A stretch of DNA of 64,000 bases from Megalobrama amblycephala. Taxonomy: Eukaryota; Chordata; Actinopteri; Cypriniformes; Xenocyprididae. The translations under genes and the position numbers were made by a program. How positions within the stretch are numbered: position 1 is the stretch's first letter; each line of letters begins with the position of its first letter. Below the pieces are notes generated by a model that saw nothing but the letters and a program-made list of their open reading frames with translations, did not search any database and was not told the DNA's origin. Shown one piece after another: positions 26,201-39,059 of this stretch. Where the stretch lies: contig NC_063062.1 of assembly GCF_018812025.1 (NCBI RefSeq), positions 38,142,228-38,206,227 on the forward strand, in the 5' to 3' direction.

Positions 26201-29200
26201 TGTAAAATCTCAAAATGCATGATGTAACAACAGATGGCGGTAATGAATAAATGTTGTTTGTTTTCTACTAAGAAGACGACGCTGTGCTGCTTTAATGCCT
26301 TACAGGCTCATGATTCATCAGGATGCAAAATGGAATGTAGCTTTTGATCACGCTACACCACTGCTTGATAAAAGTAGTTAGCTACTGGAAAAGCTACAAT
26401 GTTTTAAAAGTAGCTGAGCTACTGTCCAGCTGCTGAGAAATGCAGTTATGTTTGTAGCATTACTACGTGTAGCTAGCTGCTCCCCGACACTGTTTAATGA
26501 AATGTGTGAAATATGTTTAAATATAGTAATCATACAATAACTTTTTATTGAGACTTTTTTTTTTCTGTAGACTTTCAGGCTGCTGTATCACAGAAGAAGG
26601 CTATAAATCTCTGGCTTCAGCTCTGAGATCAAACCTTTCACACCTGATAGAGCTGGATCTCACAGGAAATGATCCTGGACAATCAGGAGTGAAGGAGCTT
26701 GATGATTTACTACAGGATCAGAAATGTAAACTCAAGACACTGCGGTGAGAGTTGATGAAATAACACAAAATAAATATGCTAAATATTCATACACAATATT
26801 CTTTCATTAATACAATAAGCTCCACAAGTTTTGCAGTGGGGGTTACTGAGTTTTGTTAGATACAGTTGTACTGATGGTATTTAGTAGTATGGTATTAAAT
26901 GTTTCTGACACTGTAGTTTAATGCCATCAAGCCCAGGTTCACTGTATCTCTGTATCTCTCTACAGCAGTTCTGTGAGTCTCCAGATGTTCACAAACATGC
27001 AGTTTCATAAGACAGTTTTCTCTGTGCTGACGTTTCTCACATATTGCTTAAAGCCATAAAGACATTTATATTTCATCTTCTCTTCTGCAGGTTTTTGAGT
27101 CATGCTGCAGAGGAAGCCTGTAAATATCTGACTGAAGATCTTCACATTAAAAACCCGTTACTCCTGAGAGAGCTGAATCTGAGTAAACATGAACTAGGAG
27201 ACACACGAGTGAATCAGATCGCTGCTCTACTGCAGGATAAACACTGTAAACTCAACGCACTGATGTGAGTATTTTGTTTTCTTAACAAAATGTTACATTA
27301 AATTTAACCCTTTCATTCATGAATTATTAATCACAAAGTAATATTTTTTTTTATGTTTGTTTTTACTTTTAAACAAGTGAAAAATCATGCCAATAACTTT
27401 TTTTTTCCCAATACATTTTATTCTGAGGGAATTGCATCTGTCCACTGTAGTGGATGCCATGCATCAACCATATAAAATGTGATTCAATAGAACTAATGCG
27501 TGATCTGAAAAAAAAAAAAAAAACTTTTTAAAACATGCATATTTTTAAAACATTTACTGAGAGCAAATGTATGAATACAAATAAGAAGACTTCAGATGCA
27601 AAAGCCTTTAAGTTACCTGACATTTTTCTTTGAAATTAACATTTTTTTATCAGACACATATGGGGTGAGTTGTGCCAGTTTTTACTCAAAGTGACTTTAA
27701 AGTGAGGCCATGGCAGTAATGCCTTCAACTTAAGAATGTACATATATTTCAGGATGTGGTGCATCCCTGAGAACAACTTTGGATCTGAAATAACTTGTTT
27801 CAGAAATATAGCTTTTGGAAAAAAAGTGGTCTCGTGGCACAATTTGCCCCTGGTGCGGGGTAAGTTGTGCCTTTGGGGAGAATACGTAGGGGTAATTTGT
27901 GCCAGTCATTTCTGAAGTAAAACAGAACATTTTAATGTTATGAACTGTAATGCTATATGAAAGCTAGACAAATTCTACACAAAATTACTAATTAAACTGT
28001 TGGAATAGGCTAAGTCAAATTTTGTAGTTTTTGGGAAAACACAAAAAACTTAAATACACAATATATGATATTTGTGAATCATTTCAGGCAAAAAGGCTTT
28101 GGCAATAGATGCCTGTTGACATACATAGAACGCTGTCTGTCACTTATAAGAATAACATAAGAATACGCCACATTACAAATTATTATGCAAGTGACATATC
28201 AATAAGATTTCAATAGAATAAACATTCAGATTTTAGTTTTTCCTTAGAAAATGTTTGTTTGTTTATTTATACATGTCTTATAACTGGTATCAATCTCAGA
28301 CAAAATAATTTGCCAGATCTATGGAAACCCTACTTAGAGGTTGTTCCACATTATTAAGCAAGTCACAGTTCTCATGCAAAATGGGGAGGAAGAAAGATCT
28401 TTCTGAAGATGAAAATACCTGTTTGCTGCTAAACACTGGCTTTTTTTATAGCTGCCCTTTTATTACAATAAAAATTTTTGACAGGAACTTTCATTAATAA
28501 GTCTTTATCTGACCGAGTTCTGCTGTGCTCTAAATCACTCACAAATCTTATTAATCTTATTCGATAATCTCTATTCAGTTTCACACAATATTAGTTGTTT
28601 TCATGCCTTTTGCACAACATTGGACCATTTCATGCTTTTCATCTTTAGAAAGTGCGTTTTATAAGTGCGTGGCATGATGGGTTTTGGTCTAAAATCAAGA
28701 ATGTCACATAGTTTAACTGCTAAAATGTAAGAGTACAATGTACAATTACAAATTAATAATATGTTGAAAATAATCATACGTGGGGCACAACTTAACCCAG
28801 GCCCTCTGGCACAAATCACCCCAGACCCACAAGTTTGAAAAACTAGCATGATCCAGCAGTTAAGAGCTAACATCATGCTAACTGTATAGACTCATTGTGT
28901 AGCCTGCTAAAGCACTAAAACATGTGTGAAATGTTTTCAAACTTGTCTATAATTGTTCAGACACTACAATCAAAAAACCTTGATCATAGAATTTTTACTT
29001 TGAAAGGGAAAAAAATGTTTTTTTTAGCTAAAATGTGCTTTCCTCTCATGCAATGTGTCTCTCTTCTTTGGAGGATGAGTAAAATGGATGGCTTTTCAAA
29101 ATTATGTGGTCACATGACCAATTTCTTCTATGGTTTTCCAGAAACAATGGGTGGAACTACTTCACCCCTGGCACAAATCACCCCACTCTCCCCTATGGGT

Positions 29201-32200
29201 TTCTATATAAGTACCAGTACTTCGGACTGGGATGAGGCTGGGATTTAGCGGGTTTGTCAAGTCAAGTCATCTTCATTTATATAGCGCTTTTCACAATACA
29301 TATTGTTTCAAAGCAGCTTCACAGTGATAATTGGAAAATGAATCGACAGAGATTGTTTTGGATTTACAGCAGTGATAAGAAAAAAAAATATGGTCCCACT
29401 TTATATTAAGTGGCCTTAACTACTATGTACTTACATCAAAAAATAAGTACAATGTACTTATTGGGTTCAGATTGAATTGCAAAACACTTTTGCAGCTATT
29501 GAGGTGGGATACGGGTAAGGTTAGGGAAAGCTTTGGTGGTATGGGTAGGTTTAAGGGTAGGGGTAAGGTGTAAGGGATGGGTCAACAATGTAATTATAAA
29601 TGTATGTTACATATGTTTTTGTAGGAGCCTGAAATAATTTAGTGGGAGGGGCTGGGACTGAAAAATCTGTCCTGAGCCGGCGTCTAGTTGGGAGTTGTGA
29701 AACATGTTTGTTTAAAAAAATAAATAAAAAAAAGCTGCAACACAATTTAGTCCCTTTTTCGGGACAAAGCAAATTGTGATGTACCAATTGTTTGGCCACT
29801 GATCTTTATCAGCTGGTATTGATCTTAATCTCACCCTCTTTTGATTGACAGGATATAATCAGCCCTGATCATCAGCTGTTTTTAAACAGCCGATAGCATG
29901 GAAAACTGCTTTTATAGCTAATACCAATTTTTATTTATTTTTTGTTAACTTGTGATTAATCGCAGCTTAATCATACATATTGATGCATAGATCTGTAATC
30001 AAACAGAAAACGCACGCTGCATTAATTGCACATTAATAAAATGAGTGTCATTAAAATGAATTTGCGTTAATGCATTCATTTTGACATTTAAACTTTTTTG
30101 CATCTTGAAAGAAACAATTTCCTAACTTATTGACATTATTGAAATGGAAAATGCTGATAGAGAGAATTACAATTATTTAAAAATCTTAGTTTGATCATCA
30201 TAGATCTGATTCACAGTTTTTTCTCTTTGTGTCTTCAGTCTGTGTGGATGCAGGATTACAGAGAATCAGTGTTACACCCTGACTTCAGCTCTATTTCCAA
30301 ACCTTTCACACCTGAGAGAGCTGGACCTCAGTGGGAATCAAATAAAACATACAGGAGCAAAGCACATATCTGATGTACTGAAAGATTCATGCTGTCAGCT
30401 GGAGAGATTGAGGTGAGGAGCATTCATATACAAGAATCAAAATACTTAAAATTACTTGAACACTTTATACTTGTCCTCTCATTTTTTGTGAAAAAATATT
30501 CTCTTTAGTATTTAGTGATCTGGTGAAATAAATGACAGGGCTGTACTTTATTTTAACATACAAAAATTGCTTATAATTGATAATGAAAATAATAAATTTG
30601 ATCATTGATTAGTCACGTCTGCTCACTGTGCACAAAAATCATCCGCCTGTCACATCGCTTTACAGTAGGCAGGGACGTGCACAGGGGGGTTGCTCAGGTT
30701 GCCCGGGAAACTGCCCATATGCCCTTCTTGACTCACGCTGCCCTTCCGAGGTGGGAAAAAAAAAAAAAAAAATCGTACAATGGATGCAGAATTTCACATA
30801 GGCCTAGATAAAAAATAAATAAATAAATAAAAATCGCAAAGCCTCATTCACTTCCATATTCGGGCACCCGTCCGAAAGTGAAAGTCAGTAGGGGAAGGGC
30901 AAACTCTGTTTACGTGGCTGCAGCGCTGCACGCGACCAGCACCTGAGCTGAGCCTGCATGAGCGGCACTAGAAGGAGATTGTTGCGGTTGTCGGGTGAGA
31001 CGACTTAATGTTGTCGGAAAGGTATAACAAACGGACAATCATCATCATCAAGTTTTATGAAATGAATTAAAATCTTCATAAATCCAGGATGAGTGCCCTT
31101 TTTTTAGGTCAGAGCAACTGCCCCTCAAAATTCCTGTGCACATCCCTGCTGGTAGGGAATAACCCATTTCTTTAGACAAAACACATGGAAAACTGCAGAG
31201 AACACAGAGAGCTGCTGTGGGAAAGGTGCAAGAGTCACGACTGAAACATAAGAATGCTTTATGTCAAGCGTTCTTGCATAAGCATTTACAGTATCTTGCC
31301 TTGTGCAGGTGGATATTTGGAAGCACATGACACTGATGAAGGGTTGAACCTGAAAACGTTTTGCTGCACATTGCACTTCTTCCACTTTTGAACTTCAGTC
31401 TGTTTGTGACTTCTGTTTAATAAATTAATGTGAGCTTTTTGGCCTATATTTTGATGTGTGTGGATCCCCATTTTTCGTTCTTCTGTTTTTGATTTGTTTT
31501 TGATCCACACACCTGAAAATTATACATTTTTAAAAATTTATATTTATATTTTTCATCTGATTAAAAATATTAAAATGTTTTTTTTTTTACAGAATCATCA
31601 ATCATCAAAATAATTCTTAGTTTCAGCCCTACTTATAGGCCCTAATTATACACAATTACATAGCACAAGTATAAAACGCCTGTTACTGTTACAAAAACTA
31701 TAAATAGTGCAGTTCATCATGCATGCTATGTAAGTATGTTAATTGTTGTAATTCCATTGTTTCCTGTTACATAGACTCCATATTTCTAAACTTTACGGGA
31801 TATCATAAAAGGTCTCTAACATTGTTTTGCATCATTTCTTTGGAAAAGTTTCTGTAAACAAACTAAAACTGAAAGTGCAATATGGCTTTTGTTCTCTTAT
31901 CAAATTACAAAAGATTGTGATTCAATTAAATATGTATATAGCCTGTTTGAACTGTGTATTTCAAAGTGAAATATGCACTTTGTTGACATGATGAGCTTGT
32001 GATCTGATGTTTTCCACATCTCAGAACTGCTCAGATCACAGTGAATGAATGCAGTGAACTCCATCTCTGTGAATTTATTGTGCATTTAGGAATGTAGCGA
32101 GCACAAGTTATGCGTTATTTTCACATTCACATAATTTCTAACATTTTTGTGGGCAGATTATTACAGTATTTCACTAGATTTGTGATAAATCTGAAGAATT

Positions 32201-35200
32201 TAAAGAATCTGTGATTCAGTTCTCTTTAACCTTTAACTAACATAAGTACAAAGAAAGGATTTTTAATGGTTTCACTGACTAACTTAATTGTATTTTGTAA
32301 ATATAAACAAATTATGATTTTGATTAGGAAGGTAGTCATAATATTTTTGCTTTTTTCAGCATACATGTCTCAGTGTACAGCCCTGAATGATGATCTCTCT
32401 TCCTCTGAATGTCTTTTTTGTTTTGTTTGTTTACAGAGAGGATGTGACTTTACAGAATAAAGAGTTATCTTTTCTTCTGCCTTATTTTCTTGTTCTTTCT
32501 TTCTCATAATGTAGGTTAAGAGGCTGTGATATGACAGATAAAGGTTGTTCTGCTGTAACTTCAGCTCTGATATCAAACCCGTCACACCTGAGAGAGCTGG
32601 ACCTGAGTGAGAATAAACTAGGAGACTCTGGATTTAAAGACCTCAGTGATCTACTGATGAACCCACAATGCAAACTGGAAAATCTACAGTTAGTATCATT
32701 ATACTTTACAGCAGTTACAGTGATTAAAGTTTACTGTTTAGTTAGTTTAAGACAACAGAGCTTAGGTTACATTGTTTATACTGCAGCATTTCACCTGAAC
32801 TACAACTGCATTTTCCTGTTGGTCACACTTAATTTGCCTAACTAACCAGTAATTGCATTAAATTTAATTAGAATTATTTCAAATTTCAATGTACAATGTT
32901 CACTTCCTGTTTGTCTGGCATTTAAGCATGGCTTGGCCATCGCTTAGTTGCGAAGTATTGCCAGTTTACCTGCCTTACCGAGCGTTTCTTTCATTGATTA
33001 TTTGCCATTCTGTTACGACCATTGCCTGTTTGTTCTGTTTCTGCCTTTTGGATTGCCCTTCTGTTTTGTTGTTTGGATTGGACTGCCTTATTGTTGTTGA
33101 ACCTCTGCCTGCCTCACGTTTATGTCTCTGCCTGTCGATTCGGCTTTGTTTGCTGTGGATTTCAATAAAACACTGCACATGGATTCTAACGCCGCCTCAG
33201 CGTCCTTACAATCTGCAACAGTTTCCAGCATACAGAATTAGTGTGACAGTGTTAAAAATAGTCCATGGGAACAATACACTCTATGACAGACTAAATGCCT
33301 ACTGTATCTATTTAACTCTTTACTGACAACATTTTGATCATTTTTTTTTACAAAGGCCCCAGAATATTTTATTGGATGAATATCTGAACATACAATATAT
33401 CAAAATAAAGAACAGTCCCTCTGCTTTTAAAGAAACAACAAAATCATTTGTTTCTAGCTTATGTTATCTTATTTTATATGCTGATTGTTTCGATGATCAT
33501 GTTCATTTTTTAAGTGTAATGAAAACATCAATCGCTTGTTTCTGCTGCTTCTTTCATAATAGAGATTCTGTCCTCTTCCTTTCTGTAAAACAGTGAAAAC
33601 ATGGATTGCTGGAAAATTCTGGGGAAAAATAGTCAGGAAAGAGAATAAGATGACATCATAGATCTGAGTCATTGTTCTTTGTGTTTTTTTTTTGTTTTTT
33701 TTTTCAGATTATGTAAATGCAGTATTAAAGAGAAGCAGTGTGTCTCCCTGACTTCAGCTCTGAAATCAAACCCGTCACACCTGAGAGAGCTGAACCTCAG
33801 TGGGAATGAACCAGGAGACTCTGGATTTAAAGACCTTAGTGATCTACTGATGAACCCACAATGCAAACTGGAAAATCTACAGTTAGTATCATTATACTTT
33901 ACAGCAGTTACAGTGATTAAAGTTTACTGTTTAGTTAAAGACAACAGAGCTTAGGTTACATTGTTTATACTGTATCATTTCACCTGAACTACAACTGCAT
34001 TTCCCTATTGGTCACACTTAATTTGCCTAACTAACAAGTAATTGCATTAAATTTAATTAGATTCAATTCAAATGTCATTGTATTAATTGTGTACATGTTG
34101 GTCTGCAGAAATGTTATGCTATTCATATCTGCAACAGTTTCCAGCATACAGAATTAGTGTGACAAAAATAGTCCATAGGAACAAAACAGATTAAATACCT
34201 ACTGTATCTATTTAACTCTTTACTGTCAACATTTTTGATCATTTTCACAAAAGTTTCATGGCCCCCAGAATATTGTGTTGGATGAATATCTGAACATACA
34301 ATATATAAAAATAAAGAACAGATCCTCAGCTGAGAAACGACAACAAAATCATTTGATTCTAGCTTCATATACTCTTATTTTATATGCTGATTAATGTTTG
34401 ATGATCATGTTCATTTTTTGTGTGTAATGAAAACATGAATCAGTTGTTTCTGCTGCTTCTTTCATAATAGAGATTCTGTACTCTTCCTTACTGTAAAAAA
34501 GTGAAAACATGGATTGCTGGAAATTTCAGGGGGGAAATAGAATAAGATGACATCATAGTCATTGTTCTTTGTGTTTTTTTCAGATTGTGTAAATGCAATA
34601 TTAAAGAGAAGCAGTGTGTCCTCCTGACTTCAGCTCTGAAATCAAACCCGTCACACCTGAGAGAGCTGAACCTCAGTGAGAATCTACTAAAACACTCAAG
34701 AGTGAAGCATTTTTTTGATCTACTGAAGGATTCATGCTGTAAACTGGAGAGATTGAGGTCAGTAAATTCACTCACAGCAAAGAAAATAGTGATTTGGTAT
34801 TTAAATGAAACAGAATGGAAAGTTTTTCTCATTTCTCCCATTGCAGGTTAAGATCCTGTGATATAACAGCTGAAGACTGTGCTGCTGTGACTTCAGCTCT
34901 GAAATCAAACCCGTCACACCTGAGAGAGCTGGACCTGAGCGGGAATGAACTAGGAGACTCTGGAGTTGATAATCTTGGTTTTCTGCTGAGCAGATCAAAA
35001 TGCAAGCTGGAGAAACTACAGTTAGTATCATTATACTGTACAGCAGTTACAGTGTGAAAAAGTCAAATATTAGTAGATAAAAATATATATATATATAAAA
35101 AAATTTCAAGTTGCTTTACCTCTTTCAGAAAGCAAGTAAATGTTCACTATTGTGATTGGCAAGCTTCACATTGTATCCACACTTTCCTCAAAACACACTA

Positions 35201-38200
35201 TTCACAATTAATGAAGACATTTAAGACCAATCAACTGGAAAAGTAACAAAAACAACCACAAATCTACATATGGATTCCTTACTTAAGAGACAGTGACAGT
35301 ACAACACTGGCTACACAGTGTATAAAAAATATTACAGCAAATATTAACTACACTGGCATATTCAGCCTAATTATGTTTTTTTCACACAATATATTAATAT
35401 TTAACTTAAGAACATATTTCTAATTTCCTGTATGTACTAATATCATTGGCAACAATCAATAGCTGTTTCCATCCACATACATGCACCTTTTTTATTCAAT
35501 AAGAAAGCAGGCGTAAACCATGATGGAAACACATTTACCATTAAAAAAATGCACATTAAAAAAAGTCATGTGACTTTGCACATTGGGATGACATAACTGG
35601 ACTAACCAGTGGACTGATTTCGTTGCACAGCATCTGAAATTCTCTTTTGGCCATTCAGAATTACCTGAGCCAAAATCTTTTGTCAATGTTGTTCCAAATA
35701 ATTACCTTCCAGAACCGTCTTGACTGCATTCATAAAAAGCACCTCCAAAAGCAAGACAATGCTTTTGTTTCAACGCTACCAAATATTTGGAAGTTTCACC
35801 ACTACTACTGGCTGACATTAATTTAGTGATCAAATTTAACACCCTTATGGAAATATGATCATATTTTGTTATTATCATTTACATCTGACTAATTTTCAAA
35901 TTGTTTGTCATAAATCAACATATCTGGAAAATGTTATGGGGATACAAATCAAAATACAATTTTGTTACAAACAGGACATCGATTTCATACATGTCCTCAG
36001 TATTTATCTGTCTAAAACAGGAGAAATGTGGCATGAATGAAGACAGTAGACTTTTAAATCTCAAAATCACCACCCTTACAAACATTTACCATGAATGAAC
36101 TGTAGTAAATTACCATGGTTTGTGGAAATGTGGAATATTTATATTGAAAACTGTTATAGCCATTTATATTGCAATATATTTATTAGGTGGGTAGGGGAAC
36201 ATAAAATTAATGTCTATCATTTGATTGTAATATCATTTGACAGTGGTAGTGAGTAGCCATGTATGGTTTTATCTGTGGTTACCAAGTCTCACTGTGAGAA
36301 TATTTTCATTTAAGCCTAATAATTAATAAAATAATTTTAATGATTGAATGGAGGCTGGAACTAATTTGGATATTCACAGAACTGTGTATACTAAATTAAG
36401 CAGGGGTGTAGAGTTACATTCAACCAATTTTAAGGTACAAAGAAATTATTTTCATAGGACAAAAAAATTCAGTTTCAGTATATCATTTTGATTATCAAAG
36501 ATGGGAATTAAGCTATAAAATGATTGGCTACAGGGTGACTTTATATGCTGACTTGATGTTTATTACAAACAGATAAGATTGTAGTACACAGTACACAGAG
36601 ACAACAGCAGTATACAAATAGTAAAATAAGAAATAAATAATAAAGATATGTGAAAGACACACATGTATGTACAAGTGTGCAGTGTACAACAGAAGATTGG
36701 AATTTACAGTAATTGTTAAATATTGTTTATGGACATGACATTGAAAGACAAATGACATCAAACTAAAAGTTCCCACAACATCTGACATGTCTCAAATCAT
36801 TATAAGCTTATTGTCATAAATTGGGTAAGGTTTTTCTTTTTTTAACCAAAAATCTTCTGTACTGCAGCTTTAAATACAATTTGTATTAGTGATGGTAAAC
36901 TACACAAAATGACTAATTTGTGATTTAGTCAATATGTTCTTCATTTTTCTCATGTTAAAAATCTGAAAATAGTCTATTTAATTATATTTCTAATGAATTT
37001 GTTGATTCAGTTTTTCATTCAGTTTTAGATTAAACTTGTCTTAATGTACATTCATAACTCAAAGATGTTTTGAAGATGATTTGATTGTGTTATAACTAGT
37101 TTCTTCTAGTTATGCTCCTCTAATGGTTTATGATTCTGTAATTAGGTTTCAATGTTTTTGTTGATGTATGTTACTGTATGACACTCACTCATGCTGAATT
37201 TACATTAATCTGAACATTTGTCGTTTCTTTTTGTCCGCAGTCTGTGTGGATGCAGTATTACAGAAAAACAGTGTCTCAAGCTGACTCAACATCTGTGTTT
37301 AAGTCTTTCACACCTGAGAGAGGTGAACTTAAGTGGGAATGAAATAGAAAACAAAGGAGTGGAGATCTTGTGTAACGTACTGAAGGATTCACGCTGTAAA
37401 CTGGAGAGATTGAGGTCAGTAACGTTCACAATACAAGAATCAAAATACTGAAAATCACTTCTTTATAAAACAATTTAACCAAATCACTTTCACTCAATAT
37501 CTCATGAAGAGCCTGAGTTTTTACGCTATTTTTATGGAAAATAATTTTCCCTAGTAATGTGTTTTGTGATCTGATGAAAGCAGGGTCTTAAATTTACCTC
37601 CACCAATACCAAACTCAGGCCACTATGGCTGGTGATGATTTCATAATCAATTAGCTTTATATGAACACTGTGGCACCCTCCGTCAGTCAGTAACTTCACA
37701 GTCTTAAAAAATGTACAAGTATGACAAGATGATTTCAGCCACAGTGTAAAAAAATAAAAAACCAATAATGTGTAATTTAATTGATATTAGTTGATATTAG
37801 TAATTTAATATTAGTAGACCAGATGTGAAGCATGTGTGAAACATTTTCCAAACAGCTTCTTTATTCTGCAGCACTTTATCTTCTTGAAGAATGACAGAAT
37901 TAAACGATAGCCTTAAATATTTTGTGTAGCTTCAATGATCTAAGGAGTGAATTTTCCTGTGAGATTTGATTCTGATGTAAAAAAAAAAAAAATGATGAAT
38001 TTCTCTGACACTGGACGTCTCTCATCACATGGATTCCTATTGAGAACTGAATTTTTTTTCTCTCTCTCTCTCTCTTTCTAGTCTAAAAGGCTGTGGCATC
38101 ACAGATGTTTCCACTTTAACTCAGTCTTTGACAAACACAAAAGCACTGAAGTTTTTAAAAGAGCTTGATCTGAGTAAAAATAACATCGTATCCTCCAAGC

Positions 38201-39011
38201 AGAAGCTCATTGACCTGATACAAGACTCAAGCTGTAAACTGAGGTGAGGAAACATCCTTTTCAGTCTATTGTCGCCACCTAGTGGTGAAACAATGTAAAT
38301 GATACAGTTGTTATTTGAAACGTTATTTAATCAAAAGGTGATTTACTCTATTCTGATCGCTATAGTAGACATCAGTGTTTATATTTGAACTATAAACTTT
38401 TATCACAGTACTTATATAATATAATTTGAAATATTGTATCACAGAAATAATGATACTATGAGGTTGAAAAGACTTTTTATGAAGCTACTCCAACAACTGC
38501 TCTCTCTGGTTAAGCAGCAATATGATTTTGTCAAAGGTTTATTAGACAGATGAATAATTGTTGTCATTTAAGATTAAGACCACATGGGTGTTTGAATTGA
38601 GATTAATCGTGCAGCTCTTTAGTCTTATACTCTCTCTCTTTCTCTCTTAGCATTGATATCTATGCGTTTTTCATTCATTGAAACACGGGTAATCTCATCG
38701 CATTCTTGCATATCCTGAAAGGGATATTACTGTAGGTCACGTAACACTCAGAGATAACACATTTTGCCCTGTTTGAACAAAAGTGGGTAACGTTTGTCCT
38801 CCTCGTGTATATTCAAGAGCTAAAATAAAGCAATATAATTTGAACATCAATACTTAAGATTTTAAAATCTTTAAAAAAAAAAATTGTGATAGTTAGATGA
38901 ATCTATTTTTTTGTCCCAGCCCTAATGGGTAGGGTTAGTGTAGGGCGAGAGAATATACAGTTTTTACAGAATAATTATGCCAATAGAATGTTCCCATAAA
39001 ACATGGAATCC

Positions 39012-39059
<48 letters not shown>

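Larger units (their letters stand above)
23300..26492. mobile_element. Outermost layer of a four-deep transposon nest
   Basis: Left end CAGTGTTGAGGA and right end TCCCCGACACTG are inverted copies, and both arms share the GTAGCT-rich pattern. No convincing target duplication, so the boundary is approximate. Confidence 0.5.
26571..30656. repeat. Segmental duplication, right copy
   Basis: Partner of 12233-17566. Carries exons 16, 17 and 18. It lacks the gag-only LTR element and has its own 1.53 kb insertion. Confidence 0.85.

Noticed and set aside
32889..33326. 145-codon open frame
   Set aside because: It lies across an LTR-type fragment that is absent from the duplicated intron after exon 20. 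No domain.
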